Assembly: GCA_002840555.1 (NCBI GenBank)
Contig: PHBJ01000005.1
Coordinates: forward strand, 506,698 to 570,697
Length of the DNA stretch: 64,000 bases
Direction: 5' to 3'
Source: Deltaproteobacteria bacterium HGW-Deltaproteobacteria-13
GTDB taxonomy: Bacteria; Desulfobacterota; Syntrophia; Syntrophales; Smithellaceae
Positions 6,800-14,579 of this stretch are shown piece by piece (the first letter of the stretch is position 1; every line of letters starts with the position of its first letter). A model generated the notes under the pieces. That model was not told the DNA's origin. It was given only the letters and a program-made list of their open reading frames with translations, and ran no database searches. The translations under genes and the position numbers were made by a program.

Positions 6800-8386
6800 A
6801 TGAAAGGAATAATTTATGTAAGGGTATCAAGTGAAGAACAAGTCAAAGGAACATCCTTGGAAAATCAGGATGAACTTTGCCGTGCCTATTGCCAAAGCAA
6901 GGGCATTGAGGTTTTAGGTATTTATCGCGAAGAAGGAGCCTCAGCCAAAACAGCCCAGAGAGCAGAGTTTTTACGAGCCATTGAATTCTGCCGGAAGAAT
7001 AAAGGCAAGGTCGACGCTTTTGTTGTTTATAAAGTAGACCGTTTCGCCCGAAACACCGAAGATCATTTTTACGTCAGAAAAATGCTTATTGAATATGGCG
7101 TAACCCTTCACTCTGTTACGGAACCTATCGGCAACAATCCCGCCGAGAAATTTATTGAAACAGTTTTAGCCGGAAGCGCTGAATTTGATAATGCTGTCAG
7201 AGCTCAAAGAAGCATTAGTGGGATGATAGCCAAAATCAATCAGGGCATAACTCCTTTCAAGCCACCTATCGGCTATGAATGCCAACATGCAAGAAAAAGA
7301 GGTGAAAAGAAACTCGTAGCCGATAAACCGGATACACAAATCTTCCCTATCATTCAAAAAGCATTAAAAGAATTTTCTAAAGGAATATATACGCAAGTGG
7401 ATATGATCCAGCTTTTAGATAAGCAGGGCTTAAGCAAAATCAGAGGTAAAGAAACAAGTCCTCAGTTAGTCAGCAAAATTTTTGTTAAGTATCTGAAATA
7501 TTATGCCGGTATCATTGTGAATCCTTGGACTAACGAAGAAGTTCAAGGCATACATGAACCGATGATAACCAAAGAAGAATATTTTAAAATACATTTTATT
7601 TTATCAGGAAAATCAAACAGAGTTAAAAGAATCAGGAGGAATCCTAATTTCCCATTGAGGCAAACCGTTAAATGCGGACACTGCGGACAGCCATTAACTG
7701 GGAGCTGTTCAACTGGTAGAAACGAGAAATATTATTACTACCATTGCTTCAATAAAGAATGTTTAATGTACGGCAAGGCCATAAGCAAGCAAAAACTGGA
7801 AGATGACTTTGTCGAATATTTGAAAGACATAACACCAAAAAAAGATTTCTTGGATGTATTCAAGGCAGTTGTTTTGAGTTTGTGGAACAGACAGGATTTA
7901 GACCTAAAAACAGAAGCTCAAAACTATGAAAAGCAATTAACAATATTAGATGAAAAAAGAAAAAGAATTTTTGAAATGCGGGAAGAAGGATCATACACGC
8001 CCGAAGAGTTTAAAGAGCGAAAAGAAGAAATTGAAAATCAGATTATGGCAATAAAAATATCCTTGAATGAAACAAGGATTGATCAGTTTGATATTGAAGG
8101 CGTATTATCTTACGCGAATGCTTTTATTGCCGATCTTGGCAGACAATGGCTTGATTTAGCCACTTCTCATTTGCGGTTCCAAAAAATGGTTTTCCCGGAA
8201 GGAATTTCTTATAAAAGAAATGAAGGATTTGGAACCGCCAAATTGGGGCTTATTTACGAGCTTAATAGGACTTTTGGAAATGAAAAATCCCCTTTGGTGG
8301 ACTACGCGTTCACCCATTGGAATCAGATTATCATAGAATTAAAGCACTGGCAAGAGTTGAGGGAGAGCTTTTGGCTTACTGCATAG
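6800..8386 (+). CDS. Large serine recombinase (first)
   Basis: 528 residues from the ATG at 6800 (a TTG at 6782 is possible); no strong ribosome site. Order of domains: resolvase catalytic domain with YVRVSSEEQ holding the nucleophilic serine, the RFAR/VDRF helix region (YKVDRFARN), then a recombinase domain from about residue 165, a zinc ribbon (CGHCGQPLTG ... HCFNKEC), a coiled coil and a C-terminal tail. The length and architecture are those of an intact large serine integrase. It flanks the defence operon on the left, and a decayed copy of its C-terminus lies at 13801-13887 on the other side. It probably mobilised a nested segment of the element. Confidence 0.85.
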   Translation: MKGIIYVRVSSEEQVKGTSLENQDELCRAYCQSKGIEVLGIYREEGASAKTAQRAEFLRAIEFCRKNKGKVDAFVVYKVDRFARNTEDHFYVRKMLIEYGVTLHSVTEPIGNNPAEKFIETVLAGSAEFDNAVRAQRSISGMIAKINQGITPFKPPIGYECQHARKRGEKKLVADKPDTQIFPIIQKALKEFSKGIYTQVDMIQLLDKQGLSKIRGKETSPQLVSKIFVKYLKYYAGIIVNPWTNEEVQGIHEPMITKEEYFKIHFILSGKSNRVKRIRRNPNFPLRQTVKCGHCGQPLTGSCSTGRNEKYYYYHCFNKECLMYGKAISKQKLEDDFVEYLKDITPKKDFLDVFKAVVLSLWNRQDLDLKTEAQNYEKQLTILDEKRKRIFEMREEGSYTPEEFKERKEEIENQIMAIKISLNETRIDQFDIEGVLSYANAFIADLGRQWLDLATSHLRFQKMVFPEGISYKRNEGFGTAKLGLIYELNRTFGNEKSPLVDYAFTHWNQIIIELKHWQELRESFWLTA

Positions 8387-8424
8387 GAAAATGAGCAAGC
8401 GATTCAGAAAAGCTGTTTTAAAAA

Positions 8425-9039
8425 TTACAAATTTTGTGTGATTTCCTTTGATATAAATTTAACAGAGATATCCCCCGTCGTTTTACGACTCGTCCAATAC
8501 TCACCCTCTAATTTCTTATTCGGCTCAAGTATGATTTTTAATATAGCAGCTCCATCATGGATAGCGCTCCTATCGCGTACATTCGCTCGAGATCGGTTAG
8601 TATAATTATAGCTCAAACGAAACACGCCGCTTTCATCGTCTTCGATGATCTGTGCTGTTGTACTGTAACTATCGGATTCATCCGTATACATCAAGCAACT
8701 AATATTTGAGAATGTTTGTTTGATGGCTATAGAAACCTCCTTTAAAGGCGGTTTCTGACCACTAATAGAATCAACCCATGTACTTTGGAAAGTGCCTTTC
8801 CATGTGCCTTCTATATCCGGGAATGGAACTAACCAACCCTTGAATATAGGAAGCCTCCATGCCCATTTCGTGAAAATTAGAGCGAGAATGACATAAATTG
8901 TTATTGCGTCTGGCAACTTTTTTATAGCTTCCCATCCAATTACCAATGGAACTTTCGAAACGAGAAGTACACTCGCCCATATTACAACAAATGAGCCAAG
9001 CTGTAGCCATACTTTAATTTCTTTGCGTATATTTTTCAT
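8425..9039 (-). CDS. Cap15-like CBASS effector (2TM plus beta-barrel)
   Basis: 204 residues. Two hydrophobic segments (residues about 12-32 and 44-60) are followed by IEGTWKGTFQSTW and a strand-rich C-terminal domain (EVSIAIKQTFSNIS, FRLSYNYTNRS, LEGEYWTSRKTTG). This is the layout of the SMODS-associated 2TM beta-strand effector (S-2TMbeta, Cap15), which binds a cyclic dinucleotide and damages the inner membrane. The CD-NTase gene ends three bases upstream, so the two form a two-gene CBASS core. Last gene of the minus-strand defence operon. Confidence 0.75.
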   Translation of the reverse strand: MKNIRKEIKVWLQLGSFVVIWASVLLVSKVPLVIGWEAIKKLPDAITIYVILALIFTKWAWRLPIFKGWLVPFPDIEGTWKGTFQSTWVDSISGQKPPLKEVSIAIKQTFSNISCLMYTDESDSYSTTAQIIEDDESGVFRLSYNYTNRSRANVRDRSAIHDGAAILKIILEPNKKLEGEYWTSRKTTGDISVKFISKEITQNL

Positions 9040-9042
9040 ATA

Positions 9043-9933
9043 TTACTCAAAACCAATATAATCCCATGCAGCCGATAGAAAATTATGAGCTTGTATCCTA
9101 CTCCATGGCTGGGAAGGTCTAAATAAATATTTTATCTCATTTACCTCGCCCCATTCATTGCATTTTTCATCGGTGAGTGTTTCATTGAAAGTATGAGCCA
9201 AGACATATCTAACATCATCAGTTAGATTTAAATGACCAAATCCTTTATTTGGAGTATTCCAAACAAGACACTCAATTAAAAAAGAAGCAATGTCGTTAGC
9301 CGCAGTAATTTTATTTTCCTGCATATCGTTACGAAGATTTTTTAGGATTCTGATCATCTTTTTATAACGGCGGGATGTAGCATTATTTTTATCTACCCCA
9401 TTTGAGTATGTTTGATCAGGCCAATTCATTATTCTTGCGCCCTTATCAGTATCAAATGCTACTCCGGCTGGTTTTCTGTAATCATCACAGCCATCTTCAA
9501 AACAATGGTATGCAAATGCCGGTACAACATCGGCGTCAACTCTATAGGAGTTTGAATGAATATCAAATGCCTTATTTCCACGAGTTACATATTGCGATCC
9601 AAAATAATCATTTAATGCTTCATTGATTAAATTTTTATATTCAGCAAATCTAATGCTTCCATCAGTATAGCCATAGTCTGCATTATTTTTCCCTTCTGGA
9701 TATCTTGTAAAAACAGTTGAATTAAGGCGTACGCATACGTCAACATCGCTATCTTGCTTCACGGTTGTATTTGCCTGATAGGAACCTTGGGCAAATACAG
9801 TAATATCCATATCAGAGAGGCGATCATGTTTAGCAATGGCCTTTTTAATTGCGGCTTCGGCATTATTCATTTTATCCTGCTCTGTTTGTCCGGGTGGTTT
9901 ACACCACGAATTAAATGTATCTTCCCAGCTCAT
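9043..9933 (-). CDS. CD-NTase of CBASS (SMODS nucleotidyltransferase)
   Basis: 296 residues. The N-terminal half has the nucleotidyltransferase signature: FAQGSYQANT followed by SDVDVCV, with the paired acidic residues for metal binding, and a third acidic strand at YRVDADVVPAF. The C-terminal half is helical, as in OAS-like enzymes (RRYKKMIRILKNLRND). These enzymes make a cyclic oligonucleotide upon phage infection. Its neighbour is a Cap15-like effector. The clade may be CdnE or CdnB, which I cannot decide by eye. No Cap2/Cap3 or HORMA/TRIP13 genes are present, so it is a short type I CBASS. Confidence 0.8.
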   Translation of the reverse strand: MSWEDTFNSWCKPPGQTEQDKMNNAEAAIKKAIAKHDRLSDMDITVFAQGSYQANTTVKQDSDVDVCVRLNSTVFTRYPEGKNNADYGYTDGSIRFAEYKNLINEALNDYFGSQYVTRGNKAFDIHSNSYRVDADVVPAFAYHCFEDGCDDYRKPAGVAFDTDKGARIMNWPDQTYSNGVDKNNATSRRYKKMIRILKNLRNDMQENKITAANDIASFLIECLVWNTPNKGFGHLNLTDDVRYVLAHTFNETLTDEKCNEWGEVNEIKYLFRPSQPWSRIQAHNFLSAAWDYIGFE

Positions 9934-9942
9934 AATTATTGA

Positions 9943-10410
9943 TCATTTATTTCCTGTTTTTTCTTTAAGGGTTTGTTCCCAGCCAAATGCTTTCAAGAGA
10001 ATTTTTTCGTGTTCTCGAAATTTCTCCATTACTTCGTCATTTAAAATTAATCTCTTAAAAGTGTTTGGATTACAAATCACAATTTCATTTTCATTGCTCA
10101 TCTTTTCATCTAAATCCCAATGAGCTAAGGCGTTTCTCAGTTGTTGAACAAATCTTAAAGAACTTTTTATTTTTGAATATTGTTTCAATTTTTTGAAATA
10201 CGGAATTTGTTCATAGAGTGAAATCTTTTTATCAAAACTAAAGTGAGATGTTTCTATAATATAATAAAGAAAATCCGAGGCTTGTTGATTAGTTTTTGGA
10301 AAAAAATATGTTCTTAACTTCCATCCAAGTGCTCTTTCTATTACAGTTGCATCTGAAATAATGATACCCCTAAATAAGCTTAATTTCTCTCTGATTATTT
10401 TTTTATCCAT
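9943..10410 (-). CDS. HEPN-domain protein of defence operon
   Basis: 155 residues, helical and basic. It contains LRFVQQLRNALAHWDLDE: an R-x4-H motif (RNALAH) typical of HEPN ribonucleases and Abi-like proteins, with a preceding helix that would pack in the HEPN fold. An earlier segment (IERALGWKLRTYFFP) resembles Abi_2/Abi-like N-termini. It lies nine bases upstream of the CD-NTase and 23 bases after the nuclease-like gene, so cotranscription is likely. Whether it is an extra CBASS component or an independent abortive-infection gene is unknown. Confidence 0.6.
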   Translation of the reverse strand: MDKKIIREKLSLFRGIIISDATVIERALGWKLRTYFFPKTNQQASDFLYYIIETSHFSFDKKISLYEQIPYFKKLKQYSKIKSSLRFVQQLRNALAHWDLDEKMSNENEIVICNPNTFKRLILNDEVMEKFREHEKILLKAFGWEQTLKEKTGNK

Positions 10411-10433
10411 ATTAACATTTCATATGATATAAG

Positions 10434-11921
10434 TTATTTATCTTCAAATTGCCATTCATGAACTCTTCTGAACTCATAAACATTAATTTCTTCGTCTTCA
10501 TCTAACTCTCGTCCTAATTGTTTTTGGATACTATTTTTTGTGTTCCATGAATCTGCTGAATCTTCTACATGATTTTTAATTTTTGATTTAAATATATGTG
10601 TTATCTGGATATAGTCCTGTTCCGTTTCGCTTTGTGGATTATCGATTAATATGACGTCTTTTGGCTTTAAAAAAGAATATTTCCCATCTGTTTCATAAAG
10701 CGTGTCTAGTTTATAATCTTTAAACTGTTTTTGACTTTCGGCGTTCAATAGAATCTTTTTGTCTTTATAGATTTTTTTAAATTTTTCTTTCTCAAATTTT
10801 TTAGGAAATATGCTGATTCTTTTATATTCTTTTGTAAGCTTTATTCCCTTGTTATTTATTTTTATAGTATTCCAAGATCCAGCAAACGGGCCCATGTCAC
10901 CGAAAAAATCTACATAAAGGTGGGGGAAATTATAATAAACATCCCCCTTTTCATCTACTATTGCAATGTCGGAATATTTTATAATACAATCAATAGCAGA
11001 GTAACCTTTATTTTTTCTTGGCAGAAAATCCCAAAAATCATTAACTGAAGTTCTTTTTTTATGTGCTATTTGGCGATCTTCCTGATCTTCTATTTGTCTG
11101 TTAACCAGGTCAATTTCTTTGGTAAAATCCCACTCCTTTTTTTCTGTATCTACATAGGCAAAATATTCATGGCTATGACACATTAAACCAAGCGGATGAT
11201 GATCGAAAGCTATATATTCTCTCCACCGAGGTTTTGTTTCAAAATCTTTATATTCCACTCGATATGGATAATGTGTATCTTTTAAATCTCTCACTAAAAT
11301 TGATTGATGGAATTGACGTCCTTCTCCGACTGTCCTGAATAATTTGTTTTTTACGCTTACTGTTGAACGTATTTCTGTTGCTCTTGTCCTTCTTTTGCTT
11401 ACTAACGAAATGCCAAAAAATGTAAACAATATGCGGTCATTTTTGGGCAAGTGCAGCATATCTTCAAGTTCTGCTTTTCCCCATAGATAAAATTCCATTA
11501 CCCCCTTCTTTCGCAGTTCTTCACGAAATATGTCGTAGGAGTCTTTGGAAAAATTTGCTGATGCGGCCAAAATATATCCATACGGAGGGATTTCAGGATT
11601 TATATCAGAAAGAATTGAGCTTATCTTTTTGGGACCGATCTCTTTTTCCCTTTTCCCCTGGATCATCCATAAATTACCTTCCATTGGATGAACTTGTTCT
11701 TCCTCGATATTATTTTCATTTTCAGAAGTTGTAATTATTTCCGCTTTCTCGTATGCGCGTATATCAAAACCTTCATCATTTCCACTTCTGCCGGTAGCCT
11801 CAATACTTTGCCAATCTTTAAAATCGTAAATCAGCTCTCGAATCATATCCTCAAAACGATGAGGGTCTAAATCCTCAAAATGGATAGGTCCGTATGTTCT
11901 TGTAATTTTTTGTTTAGGCAT
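10434..11921 (-). CDS. PD-(D/E)xK-like (Mrr-type) nuclease in defence operon
   Basis: 495 residues. The first 110 residues look like a restriction-endonuclease fold: FEDMIRELIYDF, then GRSGNDEGFDIRA with the conserved Asp, then LWMIQGKREK, giving a D...QxK active site as in Mrr-type enzymes. The rest (about 350 residues) is unrecognised, with aromatic and basic segments (YPYRVEYKDFETK, WREYIAFDHHP). It may sense a ligand or DNA. The start has no strong ribosome site. A degenerate duplicate of its 5' end and upstream region is found at 13569-13712, showing past duplication at this locus. Confidence 0.55.
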   Translation of the reverse strand: MPKQKITRTYGPIHFEDLDPHRFEDMIRELIYDFKDWQSIEATGRSGNDEGFDIRAYEKAEIITTSENENNIEEEQVHPMEGNLWMIQGKREKEIGPKKISSILSDINPEIPPYGYILAASANFSKDSYDIFREELRKKGVMEFYLWGKAELEDMLHLPKNDRILFTFFGISLVSKRRTRATEIRSTVSVKNKLFRTVGEGRQFHQSILVRDLKDTHYPYRVEYKDFETKPRWREYIAFDHHPLGLMCHSHEYFAYVDTEKKEWDFTKEIDLVNRQIEDQEDRQIAHKKRTSVNDFWDFLPRKNKGYSAIDCIIKYSDIAIVDEKGDVYYNFPHLYVDFFGDMGPFAGSWNTIKINNKGIKLTKEYKRISIFPKKFEKEKFKKIYKDKKILLNAESQKQFKDYKLDTLYETDGKYSFLKPKDVILIDNPQSETEQDYIQITHIFKSKIKNHVEDSADSWNTKNSIQKQLGRELDEDEEINVYEFRRVHEWQFEDK

Positions 11922-11988
11922 GAGAACAGTATTTATAATGCAACGCTTATTTTTGTACTTTAATGTTAAAGACTATCAAATACTGCTT

Positions 11989-13056
11989 TTATTCATCTGC
12001 GAATTTCAGTCTCGATCTTAGAGTTGAAACTTTATTCCAATTTACTTTTCCATCATGACATAATCGACCAGCAACAATTCCGGAATGAATACCAAAACTA
12101 TTGGCGAATTCAATAATTCCTTGGAATGATAATGGTTTTTTTAAAAAATCTGTGTAACTCTTTTCCGGGATTAATTCATCACTAGCAAATCTGTCTGCTT
12201 CATTTTCTTTTTCTTTAGCCGTAACTAAATCTCGATCATCATACTCAATAAATTTTTCTTTCTTTCCATGTAATATCAAATGTCCGATTTCATGGTACAA
12301 GGTGAACCAAAAAATATCTGCCCAAGCATTATAAATACTTAGTTGAATAAGAGGATTATTATTAATCCATCTCACAGCACCGCTAACACCAATGCCGGGG
12401 AAATGGGGTATGTAAACTAAATAGACTCCACACGTATTTAAAATATCTCTTATTTCCTTCGAATATTCTTCGGGATTCTTTACAGACAATAATTTAATTT
12501 TGGGTAATGACTGTTTTAATTTTTTGTCTGAGTATTCTGGAAGAGTAACCTTTTTCGATTCTATTTCGCCACATCTTAACCATGCTGCTATGCCGTCTTT
12601 TTTAACTTCTACGCCATTTTTTTTGCGATAAACAACTGGCTCGGTATTCTCAATATATGATAAGGAATTAACACCAAAAAATCGCCAAAGATTTTCAACC
12701 TTATTCTCATTACTGGATGTTTGCGGGACATATCCTCTTTTAGCCAATTCGTTGTAAAAGAATTTAGGTACCAAACTTATCTCTTTTTTAACTAAAGACA
12801 TGCGTTCTAAACGAGCATTTGTCTCTTGATAGTTTTTTTCAAGATTAATCCAAAAAGAGGCAGATCCTCCCAAGGCGTTTTCTAAAAGAAGTGCCGTTTC
12901 AACAGTAATAGAAGCCGATCCATTTATTATTTGGCTTAAATGTTTTTCAGATAATCCAGTTCTTGCACAAAGATTTTTTTGGGGCATTCCTTCCCGTTCC
13001 AAAGCTTTGGCAATGGTGTGTCCTGGATGTACTGCTTTATTTGGTATGTAAGCCAT
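11989..13056 (-). CDS. HigA-type antitoxin fused to ImmA/IrrE peptidase
   Basis: 355 residues. Residues 1-80 are an XRE helix-turn-helix of the HigA kind (VHPGHTIAKALEREGMPQKN, GLSEKHLSQIINGSASIT). The C-terminal half has a zinc-peptidase motif HEIGHLILHG followed by ENEADRFASDELIP, the ImmA/IrrE signature with the third Glu ligand. Long antitoxins of this kind pair with HigB-type toxins, and the upstream gene is one. It starts three bases after the toxin stop. It probably represses the operon at the palindrome near 13433. Confidence 0.85.
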   Translation of the reverse strand: MAYIPNKAVHPGHTIAKALEREGMPQKNLCARTGLSEKHLSQIINGSASITVETALLLENALGGSASFWINLEKNYQETNARLERMSLVKKEISLVPKFFYNELAKRGYVPQTSSNENKVENLWRFFGVNSLSYIENTEPVVYRKKNGVEVKKDGIAAWLRCGEIESKKVTLPEYSDKKLKQSLPKIKLLSVKNPEEYSKEIRDILNTCGVYLVYIPHFPGIGVSGAVRWINNNPLIQLSIYNAWADIFWFTLYHEIGHLILHGKKEKFIEYDDRDLVTAKEKENEADRFASDELIPEKSYTDFLKKPLSFQGIIEFANSFGIHSGIVAGRLCHDGKVNWNKVSTLRSRLKFADE

Positions 13057-13059
13057 AGT

Positions 13060-13398
13060 TTAATCGTGATAATCTTTAAATATTTCTATTATTATAATTG
13101 ATTTAATCGTTTTATAATTATCTATTCTAAATTCAGGATCTCCGTCATGATTAGGCCTGAAAATCACTCTATGTTTATCTGTGACATCTACTGCAAAATA
13201 GCCTTTATATTTACCTTTAAGCGGATGAGGGCGAAAGCTGCGTGGAACATCAAATAACGTATCGGCTGCAATTAATATATCTATTGTAGCTATAATATCT
13301 TTTGCAAAGTCAAAACCTTTCTTGTTAAATTTTCTACACAAAGCCTCATAGTTATTTAAAAGAGTTTCGTGTTTTAGATTATCGAAGTCTAGATTCAT
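13060..13398 (-). CDS. HigB-like toxin (RelE superfamily)
   Basis: 112 residues. The C-terminal part fits the RelE/HigB fold: VPRSFRPHPLKGKYKGYFAV, DKHRVIFRP and a final strand IIIIEIFKDYHD, as in plasmid-maintenance mRNA interferases. The toxin-first order with an adjacent antitoxin is that of higBA. It is the first gene of the minus-strand transcript that also carries the nuclease, HEPN, CD-NTase and Cap15 genes, so the pair may stabilise or regulate the defence island. Confidence 0.8.
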   Translation of the reverse strand: MNLDFDNLKHETLLNNYEALCRKFNKKGFDFAKDIIATIDILIAADTLFDVPRSFRPHPLKGKYKGYFAVDVTDKHRVIFRPNHDGDPEFRIDNYKTIKSIIIIEIFKDYHD

Positions 13399-13432
13399 GA
13401 TAGCATGTATTTATAATATTGCAAGAAAATAC

Positions 13433-13449
13433 TTTACCAACTTGGTAAA
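13433..13449. promoter_or_regulatory. Palindromic operator upstream of higB-like gene
   Basis: TTTACCAA-C-TTGGTAAA is a perfect 17-base palindrome 35 bases upstream of the toxin start, beside a minus-strand TTGCAA-16-TATCAT promoter candidate. It is a likely HigA-type autoregulatory site. Confidence 0.5.
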
Positions 13450-13568
13450 TAAAATAATGGCCCTTTTGCCTTTAAGCAGCCGTCCTTAACCCTTTAATTC
13501 CACTCTGTTTAATAATTTCAATCTTCATGTGAAAGCGTTAAATGGTTGACCTTTTCTTCTATGCTCCG

Positions 13569-13712
13569 CCAATCTTTAAAATATAAACCAACTTTCGAAC
13601 TTAATCCTCAAAACGGATAGAACCACGTACTCTTGCTACTTTTTGTTTGAGGATTGAAGACTTCTACTAAATATAAGTTTCTAATTCAACACTTATTTCT
13701 TTGTATATTCAC
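13569..13712 (-). pseudogene. Decayed copy of nuclease gene 5' end
   Basis: This stretch matches the start and upstream region of the nuclease gene at about 11810-11950. Shared strings include CCAATCTTTAAAAT, TCCTCAAAA-GGATAG, TTTTTTGTTT and CAACxCTTATTTxTTTGTA. The frame has stops and indels, so it is non-functional. It indicates an older copy of the locus or a duplication that has decayed. Confidence 0.6.
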
Positions 13713-13800
13713 GATTTTAAATTATTTTAAGTTTATGCTTAGTCAAGAAGAATCGCAAGGATAGTTCAAAACAATGGATTAGCCTTGTTTTGATGCATAG

Positions 13801-13887
13801 AACCTCTCTCTCGTTAGTTCAAACCAAATTATAGCTGAGTTGAAGCAATGGCAAGCATTGAAGCAAGGTTTCAGTCTTGCTGTTTGA
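13801..13887 (+). pseudogene. Decayed 3' end of a large serine recombinase
   Basis: From 13822 the frame reads NQIIAELKQWQALKQGF and then a stop, against NQIIIELKHWQELRESF at the C-terminus of the recombinase at 6800-8386. Upstream codons degrade quickly and contain stops. It appears to be the only surviving part of a related recombinase. It places the defence operon between an intact recombinase and a recombinase scar. Confidence 0.7.
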
Positions 13888-14090
13888 AAAAAGCAGTGGA
13901 AAGTTTTTTAACTTAGATGTTGTAAATCGGAATTACCTTGACGATTGGTGTCTAGCTATATGCAATTATTAGCTGATAATTATGTAACCTTTTCCTTTCA
14001 AGAAAAAAGAGGTTATGTTATTTTGATACTCAAAATATCGGGAAAAGCGAAGATCGTATACTAATTGTTATTTTATAAGGAGCTATTAAA

Positions 14091-14462
14091 ATGGAAAATT
14101 ATATTCCGCTTCTCTCTGGTTTAATCGGTGCTTTAATCGGAGCCACTGCATCAATAGCAACAATCATAGTCCAATCTCGATCACAAAATAAACGAGAAAG
14201 AATAAAAATGGCTGCTCAAATAGCAATGGAAGATGTAAAGATATCGATGGAAATTGCATTTAAATCTGGGAAACGAACAGCGATTCCAGCCCCAACTGTT
14301 TACTTGCATTATCATATGAAGCTCATGGAATTGCTAGAGAACAACAATCTTGATTCAGTTACACTTCGTCTTCTTACTGAAGAAAACAGGAAAATAATAG
14401 ACTCTTTAAAATTACTCAACAGTGAACGAGAAGAACAATTACGGGTTCAGAAAGATCAGTGA
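14091..14462 (+). CDS. Small membrane-anchored protein
   Basis: 123 residues with AAGGAG about eight bases before the ATG. Residues 5-28 form a membrane helix rich in small residues (LLSGLIGALIGATASIATII), followed by a charged helical cytoplasmic domain (KRERIKMAAQIAMEDVKIS). No family is recognised. It ends with its own terminator, 120 bases ahead of the Swt1-HEPN-like gene. A short inverted repeat (TAACCT 13985 / AGGTTA 14010) lies in its leader. Confidence 0.6.
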   Translation: MENYIPLLSGLIGALIGATASIATIIVQSRSQNKRERIKMAAQIAMEDVKISMEIAFKSGKRTAIPAPTVYLHYHMKLMELLENNNLDSVTLRLLTEENRKIIDSLKLLNSEREEQLRVQKDQ

Positions 14463-14486
14463 ATAATAATTTTCAAATAACTTTCC

Positions 14487-14520
14487 AAATCAACCGTCCA
14501 CCGCGCCGGTTGATTTTTTT
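14487..14520 (+). terminator. Rho-independent terminator
   Basis: AAATCAACCG and CGGTTGATTT form a perfect ten-base stem followed by TTTTTTT, directly after the small membrane protein gene. Confidence 0.75.
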
Positions 14521-14579
14521 AGTGGATCACAATAAATGAAAGTATCTTGTCTTTAGTTTTTATCACTTGGTGATACGAT

